Shown: piece by piece, positions 39,140 through 48,495 of the stretch
How positions within the stretch are numbered: the stretch's first letter is position 1
Layout: every line of letters begins with the position of its first letter
NCBI GenBank assembly: GCA_016793775.1
Contig: JAEULK010000033.1
Span: 1 to 51,596, forward strand
Origin: Sphingopyxis sp.
GTDB taxonomy: Bacteria; Pseudomonadota; Alphaproteobacteria; Sphingomonadales; Sphingomonadaceae
Length of the DNA: 51,596 nt
Direction: 5' to 3'
Program-made: the position numbers and the translations under genes
Notes under the pieces: generated by a model
What the model was told of the DNA's origin: nothing
The model's database searches: none
What the model saw: the letters and a program-made list of their open reading frames with translations, nothing else

Positions 39140-39940
39140 TCAGAAAAACTGCGTCCCGCCGTCCTGGTTGATGATCGCGCCGGTCATATAGGCGGCGCGC
39201 CTCGACAGCAGGAAGGTGAAGAGATCGGCGAGTTCGTGCGGGCGGCCGACGCGGCCCAGTGCGACCTTCATCCCCCATTGTTCGCGCATCCAGCGGTCGA
39301 GCGCCTCGTCGGGATCGCCGCCATAGGCGGCCACCGCCTGCTCGGTCGCCGACGCCAGCGCCTCGGTCGCGACCGCGCCCGGCGCGACGCAATTCACCCG
39401 CACGCCCTGCGGCCCATAGGCCATCGCCAGATTTTTCGACAGCGCGGCGATCCCCGACTTCATCGCCACATAGGGATAGAGGTGCGCCGCGGCCGCGCGC
39501 GTCGAATAGGAAGCGGTCAGCACCACCGCGCCGCCGCCCGACGCAGCAATGACCGGCAGCGCCGCCTGGCACGCGCGCACGCTGGTCATGAGCACCGCCT
39601 GGAAACTCGCTTCCCATGCGGCGTCGCCTTCTTCCTCGAAGCCGCCATGGCTGAGTACCGGTCCCGCGGTGACCGCGAGGCCATAGAGCCGCCCGAAATG
39701 GTCGGCGGCGGACGCGATCGCCGCCTCGACCTCGCCCGGCCGGGTGGCGTCGGCGCCGCGCACGATCACGTCGCCACCCCCTTGACGCAGCGCCCGCGCC
39801 TTTGCCTCACCGCGCTCGGCGTCGCGCGCGATCAGGGCGAGCTTCGCGCCCTCCGTGGCGAGTAGCTCGGCGGTCGCATAGCCCATGCCTTGCGTCCCGC
39901 CGACGATGACGATCGGCTCGCCTTGCAGTCCCAGATCCAT
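39140..39940 (-). CDS. SDR family oxidoreductase
   Basis: A 266-residue short-chain dehydrogenase. Cofactor loop VGGTQGMGYA (about 13-22), catalytic Ser144 and Tyr157-x3-Lys161 (YVAMK), and the C-terminal TGAIINQDGG. ARDAER after the second strand suggests an NADP preference through Arg. The substrate is unknown. It is the last gene of the minus-strand block. Confidence 0.9.
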   Translation of the reverse strand: MDLGLQGEPIVIVGGTQGMGYATAELLATEGAKLALIARDAERGEAKARALRQGGGDVIVRGADATRPGEVEAAIASAADHFGRLYGLAVTAGPVLSHGGFEEEGDAAWEASFQAVLMTSVRACQAALPVIAASGGGAVVLTASYSTRAAAAHLYPYVAMKSGIAALSKNLAMAYGPQGVRVNCVAPGAVATEALASATEQAVAAYGGDPDEALDRWMREQWGMKVALGRVGRPHELADLFTFLLSRRAAYMTGAIINQDGGTQFF

Positions 39941-39949
39941 GGCGCCGCG

Positions 39950-41239
39950 CTATTCGCCGCTGTTCTTGCATTGCGACATGTCACCGGCGAGGCAGGCGGC
40001 GGTCTTGCGCCGCCACTCGGCCATCGCCGCCTCATGCTCGCGCGTCAGGCGCGCGCTTTCATCCTGATAGGCCTTCAGCTGGGCGTTATAGGCGGCCTTG
40101 TCGGCGTCGATCTTGGTCTGGCGCGCGGCGAGCGCGTCGCTGCGCTCCTTCTCGATCGCCGCGAGGTTCGCCGAATATTCGGCCTGCTTCTGCTTGTTGA
40201 GGTCGGCCACCGCCTGGCGCTTGGCGGCCTCGTCGGCTTCATACGCCTTCAGCGCGACCTCATAGGCGCGCATCTGCTCCATATAGGCGATCCCTTCGGG
40301 CGTCGGCGGCGCGCCCTCGGCGACGGCGCAGGCCATGTCCTTGGGGCACGGCGGCAGCTTCGGCGCGACGGGCGGCGTCGGGCGCTCGCCGGGCTTGTAG
40401 ACGATGGCCTTCGGGGCCTCGGGCTTCGGCGGCGGCGGGCCGGTGCGGGTGAGCACCGGGCCACCGCCCTTGGGCGCGGGGGTATTCGGCGCCACCGCCT
40501 TCGGTGCCGCTAGGGTTGCAGGCGCGGCTTTGGCGCCCGGAGCCGCCAGGGTGACGGGAATGAAGATAGTGATCCTGCCCTCGTACAGTCGGCACACGCC
40601 GCCTTCGGTCCGATATTCGACATGCGGCAGAAAGCCGCGGAGCCAGCTGATGGTGGTCGGCGAGCCGTTGTCGAGCGGGAAATAGGGCGAGTCGATCGTC
40701 TCGCCATCGCCCAGCGGCCGAATGAAGTAACGCCGGCCGTCGCGCTCTTCCTCGCGCCACAGCGGCCCGCCATCGAGGACATAGGCGGCGAACATCGCGC
40801 CGCCCTGCGGGAAATCATACATCGGCACGGCATAGCCGCCGGCTGCTTCGATCGGCTGGAACGCGATGCCCAGCGCCGAGCGGACGTCGCCGGTCAGAAT
40901 CTGCGCCTTTTCCCGTGCGATCAGCGCGGTGCAGTCGCCGGGAAAACGGTCGTCGGGGCGGAAAACCGGGCTCTCGCGCGAACTCGCTTGGGTGTAGAAG
41001 GGCTCGTAAGGCATGCCGTTGCCGGTCCAGCGATAGCCGATCTCGAAAACCGCCTCGGTCGGCGCTGTCGGAAGCGCGTCGAGCCGCCATTTCTCCAGCA
41101 GATATTCGACCTTCTCGGCCGCCGGTTTGTCCGCGATCCCCGCACTGCGTGAGTCGTCGCGCTGCCAGCCGGAAACATCCTGCGCCGCGGCATGTGCCGG
41201 CGCCAGCAGCGCCATCATCGCCAAAACCCACGCCCGCAT
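39950..41239 (-). CDS. Secreted protein with proline-rich linker and coiled-coil tail
   Basis: A 429-residue protein. The ATG at 41239 is preceded by GGGGA and gives a signal peptide (MRAWVLAMMALLAPAHAAA). Residues about 30-240 form an uncharacterised globular part. A Pro/Ala/Lys-rich linker (about 245-310) leads to a conserved-looking CPKDMACAVAEG, then a charged helical region (about 335-415) and a C-terminal CLAGDMSQCKN. No family is recognised. It is separated from the SDR start by 9 bp. Confidence 0.75.
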   Translation of the reverse strand: MRAWVLAMMALLAPAHAAAQDVSGWQRDDSRSAGIADKPAAEKVEYLLEKWRLDALPTAPTEAVFEIGYRWTGNGMPYEPFYTQASSRESPVFRPDDRFPGDCTALIAREKAQILTGDVRSALGIAFQPIEAAGGYAVPMYDFPQGGAMFAAYVLDGGPLWREEERDGRRYFIRPLGDGETIDSPYFPLDNGSPTTISWLRGFLPHVEYRTEGGVCRLYEGRITIFIPVTLAAPGAKAAPATLAAPKAVAPNTPAPKGGGPVLTRTGPPPPKPEAPKAIVYKPGERPTPPVAPKLPPCPKDMACAVAEGAPPTPEGIAYMEQMRAYEVALKAYEADEAAKRQAVADLNKQKQAEYSANLAAIEKERSDALAARQTKIDADKAAYNAQLKAYQDESARLTREHEAAMAEWRRKTAACLAGDMSQCKNSGE

Positions 41240-41314
41240 CGAATTTTCCCCACCAACGATTGTCCGAAAGTTGGAGACTATGATGGTGCGCGCGCGAGTC
41301 AATCGGCGCGCGAA

Positions 41315-41330
41315 CCCGAATAAATTCGGG
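41315..41330 (-). terminator. Possible terminator of the EamA-GST pair
   Basis: CCCGAA (41315-41320) and TTCGGG (41325-41330) form a 6-bp stem with a 4-nt loop, 11 bp downstream of the GST stop on the minus strand, with a GC-only hairpin next to it (about 41288-41312). There is no U-run after the stem in this direction, so efficiency is doubtful. Confidence 0.3.
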
Positions 41331-41341
41331 GTTTCCGCCGC

Positions 41342-41962
41342 TTAGTCCGCCCGCTGCCGTTCGCGTGCCCGCACGAACCCCTCGCGCGCCGTGCAGCGCG
41401 CCAGCCAGTCCGTCGTCTTCTCGCCCAGCACATCGTCGGCGCCCAGCGTGGTCGCGAGATAGGCCGCATAGCCGATCACGATATCGGCGATCGTGAAGCG
41501 CCCCGCGACCAGCCAGTCGCGCCCGTCGGCCAACGCCGCCTCGATGCTCTTCGCGCGCCCACCGAAAAAGGCTTTATAATCGTCGACCGCTTGACGCAGC
41601 CGCCGTTCGGGCACCTCGACGCGCGTGTAGCGGATCATGATCGCGAGCGGGAAGGTGAGCGTGGCGTCGCTGCGGTGCAGCCAGTTGCGCCAGTCCCAAT
41701 AATCCGCCTCGTCGCGGCGCACTTCGAGGCTCGTGCCCTCGGCGATGCGCTCGCAGATCGCGGCCGATTCGGTCATCAGCCGCCCGTCCTCGACCCAGCC
41801 CGGCACCGTCATCAGCGGGTTCACCGGGCGATAGTCGGGCGCAAAGGCGCGCGGCGGAAAGGGCATCACGCGCAGGTCGACGTCGATGCCGGCTTCCAGG
41901 GCCGCCCACAGGCAACGCAGCGAGCGCGCATCGGCGCAATGATAGAGGATGGGCAGGGTCAT
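41342..41962 (-). CDS. Glutathione S-transferase family protein
   Basis: A 206-residue protein with a thioredoxin-like N-terminal domain (LPILYHCADARSLRCLWAAL; NPLMTVPGWVEDG; the glutathione-binding ES in LMTESAAI) and an all-helical C-terminal domain (AGRFTIADIVIGY, the N-capping box). Its start overlaps the EamA stop by ATGA. Substrate unknown. Confidence 0.88.
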   Translation of the reverse strand: MTLPILYHCADARSLRCLWAALEAGIDVDLRVMPFPPRAFAPDYRPVNPLMTVPGWVEDGRLMTESAAICERIAEGTSLEVRRDEADYWDWRNWLHRSDATLTFPLAIMIRYTRVEVPERRLRQAVDDYKAFFGGRAKSIEAALADGRDWLVAGRFTIADIVIGYAAYLATTLGADDVLGEKTTDWLARCTAREGFVRARERQRAD

Positions 41963-42903
41963 GCGGCGATATCCTTTTGTCGCTCGATGTGCAGGCGATG
42001 CTCGCGCCACGCGATGAAGAGGCCGCTCGCCACGATCAGCGGCGCGCCGATCCATGTCGTGTCGGCGGGCAGGGTGCCGAAGAACCACCAGCCGCAGGCG
42101 ATCGACCACAGCAGGCTCGAATAGTCCATCGGCGTCACCACCGATACGGGCGCGAGGCGCAGCGCGCCGGTCAGCGACAATTGCACCACCGCGCCGAGCA
42201 GCCCGAGCGCGATCAGCAACGCCCATTCTTGGCCGCTGTGCGGCGTCATCACAAAGGGCAGGGCGATACCGAGCGGGATCATCGAGATCAGGCTGAACCA
42301 GAAGACGATCGACATCGCGCTTTCGGTGCGGCCGAGGTCGCGGACCTGGATCGTGATCAGCGCCGTCATCATCGCGCCGCCGAGCGCGATCAGGGTGCCC
42401 AGCCCATGGTCGCCCTCGAACCCCTGCATCAGCAAAGTCGTCGGGTTGAGCACGATCAGCACGCCGACAAATCCGACGACCACCGCTCCCCATCTTTGCC
42501 ACCCGACGCGCTCGCCGAGCAGCGCGGCGGCGAGGAAGACGCAGATGATCGGTACCGACAGGTTGATCGTCGTCGCCTCGGCCATCGGCAGGAAAATCAT
42601 GCCGCCGAAATTGAGCGCCATGCCCGTCAGCCCCATCATCGCGCGCCGCGCGTGGATGCCGATGCGCCGCGTCGCGAACATCGACAGCCCGCCATGCGTC
42701 AGCGCCCATAACCCGAGCAGGGGCAGCACCAGCGCCTGCCGCCAGAACAGGCTCTCGACCAGATGGATGCCCGCGGCCGAGATATGTTTGACCAGCACGA
42801 ACATCACCGACAGGCTCAGCATCGCGAGCAGCCGGAGCGCGATGCCGCCGAGATAATTTTGCGGCGGGTCGGATACGGCGGCGGCGGTCATGCGAGGGCG
42901 CAT
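41959..42903 (-). CDS. EamA/DMT-family permease
   Basis: A 314-residue inner-membrane protein with ten hydrophobic helices arranged as two EamA repeats. PMAEATTINLSVPIICVFLA and the second-repeat LAPVSVVTPMDYSSLLWSIA are typical of drug/metabolite transporters. Substrate unknown. The start at 42903 or ATG 42891 are both possible; neither has a good ribosome-binding site. Confidence 0.88.
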   Translation of the reverse strand: MRPRMTAAAVSDPPQNYLGGIALRLLAMLSLSVMFVLVKHISAAGIHLVESLFWRQALVLPLLGLWALTHGGLSMFATRRIGIHARRAMMGLTGMALNFGGMIFLPMAEATTINLSVPIICVFLAAALLGERVGWQRWGAVVVGFVGVLIVLNPTTLLMQGFEGDHGLGTLIALGGAMMTALITIQVRDLGRTESAMSIVFWFSLISMIPLGIALPFVMTPHSGQEWALLIALGLLGAVVQLSLTGALRLAPVSVVTPMDYSSLLWSIACGWWFFGTLPADTTWIGAPLIVASGLFIAWREHRLHIERQKDIAA

Positions 42904-42990
42904 ATCAGCGCGGCGATGCTTTGCAAGCTAGGTATCGCGCCATAGCCCTTGCCCCGCCCGGCATGTCCGGCTAAGGGCGCACTCCGGCCT

Positions 42991-43066
42991 AGGGGTATAG
43001 CTCAGTTGGTAGAGCATCGGTCTCCAAAACCGAGGGTCGTAGGTTCGAGTCCTACTGCCCCTGCCA
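42991..43066 (+). tRNA. tRNA-Trp (CCA)
   Basis: A complete 76-nt cloverleaf: acceptor AGGGGTA pairs with TGCCCCT, D-arm AGCTCAGTTGGTAGAGC, anticodon stem-loop TCGGT-CTCCAAA-ACCGA with anticodon CCA, T-arm with GGTTCGAGTCC, and an encoded 3' CCA. In many proteobacteria this tRNA precedes secE-nusG; here a 490-bp gap and the sulfatase locus follow. Confidence 0.97.
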
Positions 43067-43556
43067 GGCCGTCCCGGACTCTTGAGCGCCTCGCGCGTCG
43101 AGGCGGGGTAGCGCCGAAACGGGCGGCCCAAAGCTCGACTCATCCCCTGATAGATTTTCTTCGTCTCGAAATCGGCATTCGCGCATTGACGAATCCAATA
43201 TCAATCTTTTAAGTTGAGATTGTCATTCGGAACTGGTCGGACCGGTTGACAGGCTCTCCCGCCTCACTTCGACCCGCGGCTTTTGATCGGGAAGCAGCTT
43301 GCTCCGCGTTACCAACGGCTAAAGCGCGTGATGCTCGGGCGACAGCGCCAGGCATTGCGTTCCCCCAGCAGGGGTATTGCGATGCGCATGTGTAACAGCA
43401 CCGTCTAGTCCATAGCCGGACCCGCGCGCGGGATAGCGGACGACCGCTTCCCCTCCGCGCGGCGGCACTCCCTTTCATCCTCGCCGCGCCTCCCTTTCCT
43501 CAGGGCGCCATGCGGCTTTGCGTCCGGCGCCTGCGCGCGCCGGCGGCAGGTGAATC
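43067..43556 (+). promoter_or_regulatory. Long leader between tRNA-Trp and the TonB-receptor locus
   Basis: No gene is visible. A CGCCTCG/CGAGGCG stem (43087-43105) follows the tRNA. A possible promoter has TTGACG at 43186-43191 and TTTAAG at 43208-43213 (16-bp spacing). An inverted repeat CAATCT-N9-AGATTG (43202-43222), of the kind LysR-type regulators bind, overlaps the -10. A GCGCGGCG/CGCCGCGC stem lies at 43457-43489. The transcript would have a leader of over 300 nt. Confidence 0.4.
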
Positions 43557-43736
43557 ATGCCTTATCTGACCCAATCCGACCTGTCGGATCTGGCTCGCTA
43601 TCCTGCGTCCCTGCGCAGCGCCGCCCGGGCGCTGTGGGGAACGGAGCCGACGGCTGCCCGATCCGGCCCGGCGCCCGGCGCCGCCATTCATCACATCAAA
43701 AAAGGGGCTGCGCTGCCGCCCGGGGAACCCGCATAA
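43557..43736 (+). CDS. Predicted 59-residue protein coupled to the TonB receptor
   Basis: The frame begins MPYLTQSDLSDLARYPASLR, continues with an amphipathic Arg/Ala segment (about 16-28), and ends IHHIKKGAALPPGEPA. AGGTGA lies 5 nt before the ATG, and its TAA shares a base with the receptor's ATG (TAATG), as between ftsI and murE. No signal peptide or transmembrane helix is apparent, and no family is recognised. It could be a functional small cytoplasmic protein or a leader peptide that governs translation of the receptor. Confidence 0.55.
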   Translation: MPYLTQSDLSDLARYPASLRSAARALWGTEPTAARSGPAPGAAIHHIKKGAALPPGEPA

Positions 43737-46165
43737 TGTCCAGATTTTCTTCCGACCATCGTCTGAAATTGCTGCTCGGCGCGGCGCTGCTGGTTCCGGC
43801 GGCGCCCGCCCGGGCGACCGAGGAAGCCGCCGTCGATGCCGAAGCCGCCGTCACCCTGGAGGGCGAGGCCGCGGCGGAGGCCGCCGGCGACAGCTATGAC
43901 GGCACCGAAATCATCGTGTCGGCCCGCCGCCGCGACGAAAGCGCGCAGGACGTGCCGATCGCGCTGACCGTCGTCGGTTCCGAAACGCTCGAAAAGACCG
44001 GCAATTACACGCTGACCCAGATCCAGCAGATCGTGCCCAGCCTGCAGGTGTTCAGCTTCAACCCGCGCAACACCAACATCAACATCCGCGGGCTCGGCAG
44101 CAATGTCGCGCTGACCAACGACGGGCTGGAGAATGGCGTCGGTTTCTATATCGACAATGTCTATTACGGCCGCGTCGGGCAGACGCAGTTCGACCTGGTC
44201 GACCTGCAACAAATCGAGGTGCTGCGCGGTCCGCAGGGGACCTTGTTCGGCAAGAACACCACTTCGGGCGCGATCAACATCACCTCGAGAAAGCCCAGCT
44301 TCGACCCCGAATTTTCGGGCGAGGCGAGCGTCGGCGACTATGGCTATTACCAGCTGCGCGGCTCGGCTTCGACCGGGCTGGTCGACGACCTCCTCGCGGT
44401 GCGGCTGAGCGGCGCGGTCACCGAACGGCGCGGCTTCCTCTACAACGACACGCAGAACGAGCGCGCGCAGGATTATTCGAACGGGAGCGTGCGGGGGCAA
44501 TTGCTCTTCACGCCATCGGCCGATCTGGAGGTGAGGATCATCGGCGACTTCTCGCGCCAGAAACAGAACCACGTCCTCAACATCTTCGCCGATTATTTCG
44601 GCACCTATACCAATGGCGCGGTCATCGCGAACAATTTTGCTCAGCGCGCGGCGCGCTTCCCCGGCTACAGCTTTCCCACGATCGATCCCTTCGCGCGGCG
44701 CGGCGAGGCCGACGGCCATTATCAGTCGAACATGGACGGCTATGGCGTGTCGGGGCAGGCCGACTGGACCATCGGCAGCGCCAAGCTGACCTCGATCACC
44801 GCCTATCGCTGGTGGGACTGGAACCCCTCCAACGATGGCGATTCGACGTCGCTGCCGATCGTCACCAAGGCGCAGCAGGCGAACCGCCAGCGCCAGTTCA
44901 GCCAGGAAATCCGCCTCGCGTCGGACAGCGGCGGGCCGATCGACTATGTCGTCGGTGGCTATTATTTCTGGCAGGTCATCCGCGGCTATGGAAAAAGCGC
45001 CTATGGCCCCGCCGCGGCGCTGTGGAACCGCCCGCCGACCTCGCCGATCCCGCTCGAGGCATGGCAGGCCGCGCTCGACGGGTTCGAGGCCAATTCGACC
45101 TCGGACCCGCGCACCCGAAGCTATGCGCTATTCGGCCAGCTCGACTGGAAATTCACCGACCGGCTCACGCTGACCGCGGGGCTGCGCTACACGCATGAGA
45201 AAAAGAGCGGCTCGTTCAACCAGTTCCATGTCGCGGGCATCGACCTGGCGACCCTGACCCCCGCACTCGCGGCGCAGGCTGCGGCGGTGCGCGCGCAGTT
45301 CAACCCGGTGACCAGCTATGCGACGCGCTTCAGCGACGACAGCCTGTCGGGGCTGGCGACCTTGTCGTGGCAGTTCAGCGACGATGCGCTCGCCTATGCG
45401 ACCTATTCGCGGGGCAACAAGTCGGGCGGGCTCAACCTCACCAACCTGCCGCCCGGCATCGACCCCGATGTCGCGCCGGAAAAGGTCGACAGCTATGAGA
45501 TCGGCATCAAGTCGCAATGGTGGGACCGGCGCGTGACGCTGAACGTCGCGGGCTACTGGACCGAGATCGGCGATTACCAGACCGCGATCACCGAACAGGT
45601 GCCGAACACCGTCAACGTCCGCCAATATATCGCCAACATCCCCGGCGTGCGCTCGCGCGGGGTCGAGGGCGACCTGGTCTTCGCGCCGTCGCGCCGCGGC
45701 AGCTTCTATGCCTCGGTAGCCTATGCCGACACGACCTACAGCGACTATCCCAACGCCCCGCAAGCACCCGAACGGCTCAACCAGGGGGCAATCCAGGACC
45801 TGACCGGCGAGCAACTGCCCGGCGTGCCGAAATTCACCTACACACTCGGCGGCGACGTGTCGGCGCCGCTCGGCGACCTTGGCGGGCGCGATCTGGCGGT
45901 CTATGCGCATGGCGATTATTCGCACCGTTCGACCTTCAACACCTCGTCGAGCAACAGCATTTACGCCGATGTCCCGGCCTATGGCATCGCCAATGCGCGC
46001 ATCGGTATCCGGACCGAGGACGGATTGTTCGACCTGTCGATCTGGGCGCGCAACCTGTTCGACAAGGATTATTTCCAGACGCTGTCGGCGCAGAACACCG
46101 GCATCGTCACCGCGCTGATCGGCGAGCCGCGCACGCTCGGCGTCACGCTGAGGACCAAGCTGTGA
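43736..46165 (+). CDS. TonB-dependent outer-membrane receptor
   Basis: An 809-residue protein. Signal peptide (about 1-28), a TonB-box-like EIIVSARRR (about 60-68), a plug domain with VPIALTVVGSETLEK, NTNINIRGLGSN and VEVLRGPQGTLFGKN-like VLRGPQGTLFGKNTTSGAIN, and a long barrel ending TLRTKL. Energised uptake across the outer membrane; the substrate is inferred from the downstream sulfatase genes as sulfate esters. ATG 43736 has GGGGA upstream; a longer frame to 43550 only adds non-signal residues. Confidence 0.93.
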   Translation: MSRFSSDHRLKLLLGAALLVPAAPARATEEAAVDAEAAVTLEGEAAAEAAGDSYDGTEIIVSARRRDESAQDVPIALTVVGSETLEKTGNYTLTQIQQIVPSLQVFSFNPRNTNINIRGLGSNVALTNDGLENGVGFYIDNVYYGRVGQTQFDLVDLQQIEVLRGPQGTLFGKNTTSGAINITSRKPSFDPEFSGEASVGDYGYYQLRGSASTGLVDDLLAVRLSGAVTERRGFLYNDTQNERAQDYSNGSVRGQLLFTPSADLEVRIIGDFSRQKQNHVLNIFADYFGTYTNGAVIANNFAQRAARFPGYSFPTIDPFARRGEADGHYQSNMDGYGVSGQADWTIGSAKLTSITAYRWWDWNPSNDGDSTSLPIVTKAQQANRQRQFSQEIRLASDSGGPIDYVVGGYYFWQVIRGYGKSAYGPAAALWNRPPTSPIPLEAWQAALDGFEANSTSDPRTRSYALFGQLDWKFTDRLTLTAGLRYTHEKKSGSFNQFHVAGIDLATLTPALAAQAAAVRAQFNPVTSYATRFSDDSLSGLATLSWQFSDDALAYATYSRGNKSGGLNLTNLPPGIDPDVAPEKVDSYEIGIKSQWWDRRVTLNVAGYWTEIGDYQTAITEQVPNTVNVRQYIANIPGVRSRGVEGDLVFAPSRRGSFYASVAYADTTYSDYPNAPQAPERLNQGAIQDLTGEQLPGVPKFTYTLGGDVSAPLGDLGGRDLAVYAHGDYSHRSTFNTSSSNSIYADVPAYGIANARIGIRTEDGLFDLSIWARNLFDKDYFQTLSAQNTGIVTALIGEPRTLGVTLRTKL

Positions 46166-47511
46166 GCGCGGCGCCCGCAACCTCGGGGCAGCTGATCCGC
46201 TTCTCGGCGGTCGCGGTCCCGCTCGCCGCCGCCGGGCTACCGCTCGGCGTCTATCTGCCCGCCATCTATGCGCGCGATTACGGCCTGTCGCTGACCGTCA
46301 TCGGGGTGATCTTCCTGCTCGGGCGATTGTGGGATGCGGTCGCCGACCCGCTGATGGGATCGCTCAGCGACGCCACGCGCAGCCGCCACGGTCGGCGCAA
46401 GCCGTGGATCGCCGTCGGCGGCGCGATCTTCGCCATCGCCGCGGCTTTCCTTTTCTTCCCGCCCTTCGGGGTGACGCCGCTGTCGCTCGGAGTGGTGCTC
46501 TTCTTCCTCTATCTCGGCTGGACCGCGGTGCAGATCCCGTTTCAGGCCTGGGCGGGCGAGGTGTCGGGCGACTATCATGAGCGCACGCGCATCGCGACCT
46601 ATCAGCAGGTCGTCGCCGCCGCCGCGCTGCTGCTGACGCTCATCCTGCCGACGATCGCCGACCAGCTCCGCCCCGGCGACGGGCGGCTGCAACTCACCCT
46701 GATGGGCGGGCTGGTGCTGGCGACGATCGTGCCCGCGCTGATCCTGACGCTGACCGCGCTCAAGGAGCCGCCGCTGCCGCTGCTCCCGGCCAGCAAGCCC
46801 AACCTGCGCGAAGTCTTCCGCGCGATCACGGGCGAACCCTTGCTGCTGCGCGTCCTCGCCTCCGATTTCGCCGTCACGCTGGCGCAGACTATCCGCGGCT
46901 CGCTGATCGTCTTTTTCGTGACCTTCTACATGGGCCGCCCCGAATGGGCGGGCGGGCTGTTCCTGTTCCAGTTCGTTTTCGGTGTCTTTGCCGGGCCAAT
47001 CTGGCTCAAGATCGGGCGCCGCTTTGGCAAGCACTGCACCGCGGTGGCGGGCGAACTGGTCCAGGTCGCTATCAACCTCGCGCTGCTGCTCGTCACCCCC
47101 GACACCTTCGGCCTGCTCCTCGCGCTGACGCTGGCGCAGGGCCTCGCGCAGGGATCGGGCAATCTGATGCTGCGTGCGATCGTCGCCGACGTCGCCGACA
47201 AGCACCGCCTCGACAGCGGCGAGGACCGCACCGGCCTCTATTATTCGGTGTTCAGCCTCGCCGGAAAGACCGCCACCGCGGTCGCGGTCGGCATCGCGCT
47301 GCCGCTCGTCGCCTGGCTCGGCTTCGACCCGAAGGGTGCCAACAGCCCCGAGGCGCTCTCGGGCCTGCTCCTCGTCTTCGGCCTTGGCCCCGCCATCGCC
47401 CACGCCTTGTCCGCCGCCCTCATCGCGCGTTTCCCGCTCGACGAGGCGGCGCACGCCGAAATTCGCCGACAGCTCGATCCGGCCCCCCCGGATTACGCCT
47501 TCGCCGAATGA
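46162..47511 (+). CDS. MFS transporter (GPH/MelB-like)
   Basis: A 449-residue inner-membrane protein with about twelve helices. GRLWDAVADPLMGSLSDATR and SRHGRRKPWIAVG are the loop motif of the glycoside-pentoside-hexuronide type (MelB-like) MFS group, and WTAVQIPFQAWAGEVS also fits. The GTG start overlaps the receptor stop. It probably moves the receptor's ligand or its breakdown product into the cytoplasm; the substrate is inferred only. Confidence 0.87.
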   Translation: MSAAPATSGQLIRFSAVAVPLAAAGLPLGVYLPAIYARDYGLSLTVIGVIFLLGRLWDAVADPLMGSLSDATRSRHGRRKPWIAVGGAIFAIAAAFLFFPPFGVTPLSLGVVLFFLYLGWTAVQIPFQAWAGEVSGDYHERTRIATYQQVVAAAALLLTLILPTIADQLRPGDGRLQLTLMGGLVLATIVPALILTLTALKEPPLPLLPASKPNLREVFRAITGEPLLLRVLASDFAVTLAQTIRGSLIVFFVTFYMGRPEWAGGLFLFQFVFGVFAGPIWLKIGRRFGKHCTAVAGELVQVAINLALLLVTPDTFGLLLALTLAQGLAQGSGNLMLRAIVADVADKHRLDSGEDRTGLYYSVFSLAGKTATAVAVGIALPLVAWLGFDPKGANSPEALSGLLLVFGLGPAIAHALSAALIARFPLDEAAHAEIRRQLDPAPPDYAFAE

Positions 47512-47541
47512 ATAACCGTCCAACCCCCAAAGGAGACTGAC

Positions 47542-48495
47542 ATGACGGACCTTCACAACAGCTATGCCAACGCCCGCGACCGGAATATCCCGCTCGAGAT
47601 CACGCCCGTCACCGGCACCATCGGCGCCATCGTCCACGGCGTCGAACTGTCGGGCGATCTGCCGGCACCCGTGGTGCAGGCCATTCAGGCCGCACTGGTG
47701 CGGCACAAGGTGCTGTTCTTCCGCGACCAGCAGCATCTGACCGACCAGGAGCATGAGGATTTCGCCGCGCTGCTCGGCGATCCCGTCGCGCACCCGACGG
47801 TGCCCGTCGCCGACGGATCGCGCTACCTGCTCGAACTCGACAGCCGCGAAGGCTATGCCGCGTCGAGCTGGCATACCGACGTCACCTTCGTCGATGCCTA
47901 TCCCAAGGCGTCGATCCTGCGCGCGATCACCATTCCCGAAGCGGGCGGCGACACCCAATGGGCGAATGGCGAAACCGCTTATGAAGGCCTGCCCGAGGTG
48001 CTGCGCCAGCTCGTCAACACGCTCTGGGCGACGCATACGAACCTCTACGACTATGCCTCGATCCTGCAGTCGGCACCCGACGCCGAAAGCGCGCAGAAGC
48101 GGATCAGGGAGCATCGCAACGTTTTTGCCTCGACCGTCTACGAGACCGAGCATCCGGTGGTGCGGGTGCATCCGGTCAGCGGCCAGCGCAGCCTGCTGCT
48201 CGGCCATTTCGTCAAGCAGTTCGTCGGGCTGAACCAGGTCGACAGCGCGCGGCTGTTCCAGACGCTGCAAGAACATATCACCAAGCCCGAAAATGTCGTG
48301 CGTTGGCGCTGGCAGGTCGGCGACGTGGCGATCTGGGACAATCAGGCGACCCAGCACCGCGCGACCGCCGACTTCGGGCTCCAGCGCCGCACGCTGCGCC
48401 GCGCGACGGTCCATGGCGAAGTGCCCGTCGCGATCGACGGCCGCCGCAGCCGCACCGTTCGCCAGGAAAAGGCGGTCGAATACGAACCCGCCTGA
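47542..48495 (+). CDS. AtsK-like alkylsulfatase / TauD-family Fe(II) 2-oxoglutarate dioxygenase
   Basis: A 317-residue TauD/TfdA-family enzyme. The iron-binding facial triad is His111-x-Asp113 (WHTDVTF) and His272 (TQHRATADF), with arginines in RRTLRRATVHG for 2-oxoglutarate. AYPKASILR, NVFASTVYETEHPVVRVHP and VRWRWQVGDVAIWDN closely resemble the Pseudomonas alkylsulfatase AtsK, which oxidises alkyl sulfate esters to an aldehyde and sulfate. Taurine dioxygenase is the alternative. AGGAG precedes the ATG. Confidence 0.87.
   Translation: MTDLHNSYANARDRNIPLEITPVTGTIGAIVHGVELSGDLPAPVVQAIQAALVRHKVLFFRDQQHLTDQEHEDFAALLGDPVAHPTVPVADGSRYLLELDSREGYAASSWHTDVTFVDAYPKASILRAITIPEAGGDTQWANGETAYEGLPEVLRQLVNTLWATHTNLYDYASILQSAPDAESAQKRIREHRNVFASTVYETEHPVVRVHPVSGQRSLLLGHFVKQFVGLNQVDSARLFQTLQEHITKPENVVRWRWQVGDVAIWDNQATQHRATADFGLQRRTLRRATVHGEVPVAIDGRRSRTVRQEKAVEYEPA

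Noticed and set aside
43196-43240. Fur box before the TonB receptor
   Set aside because: The AT-rich dyad does not fit the 19-bp Fur consensus; a LysR-type dyad is a better description.
43307-43350. GCGCGTGAT and GCTAAA motifs resembling a SAM-II riboswitch
   Set aside because: The motifs are in the wrong order and the pseudoknot pairing could not be drawn.
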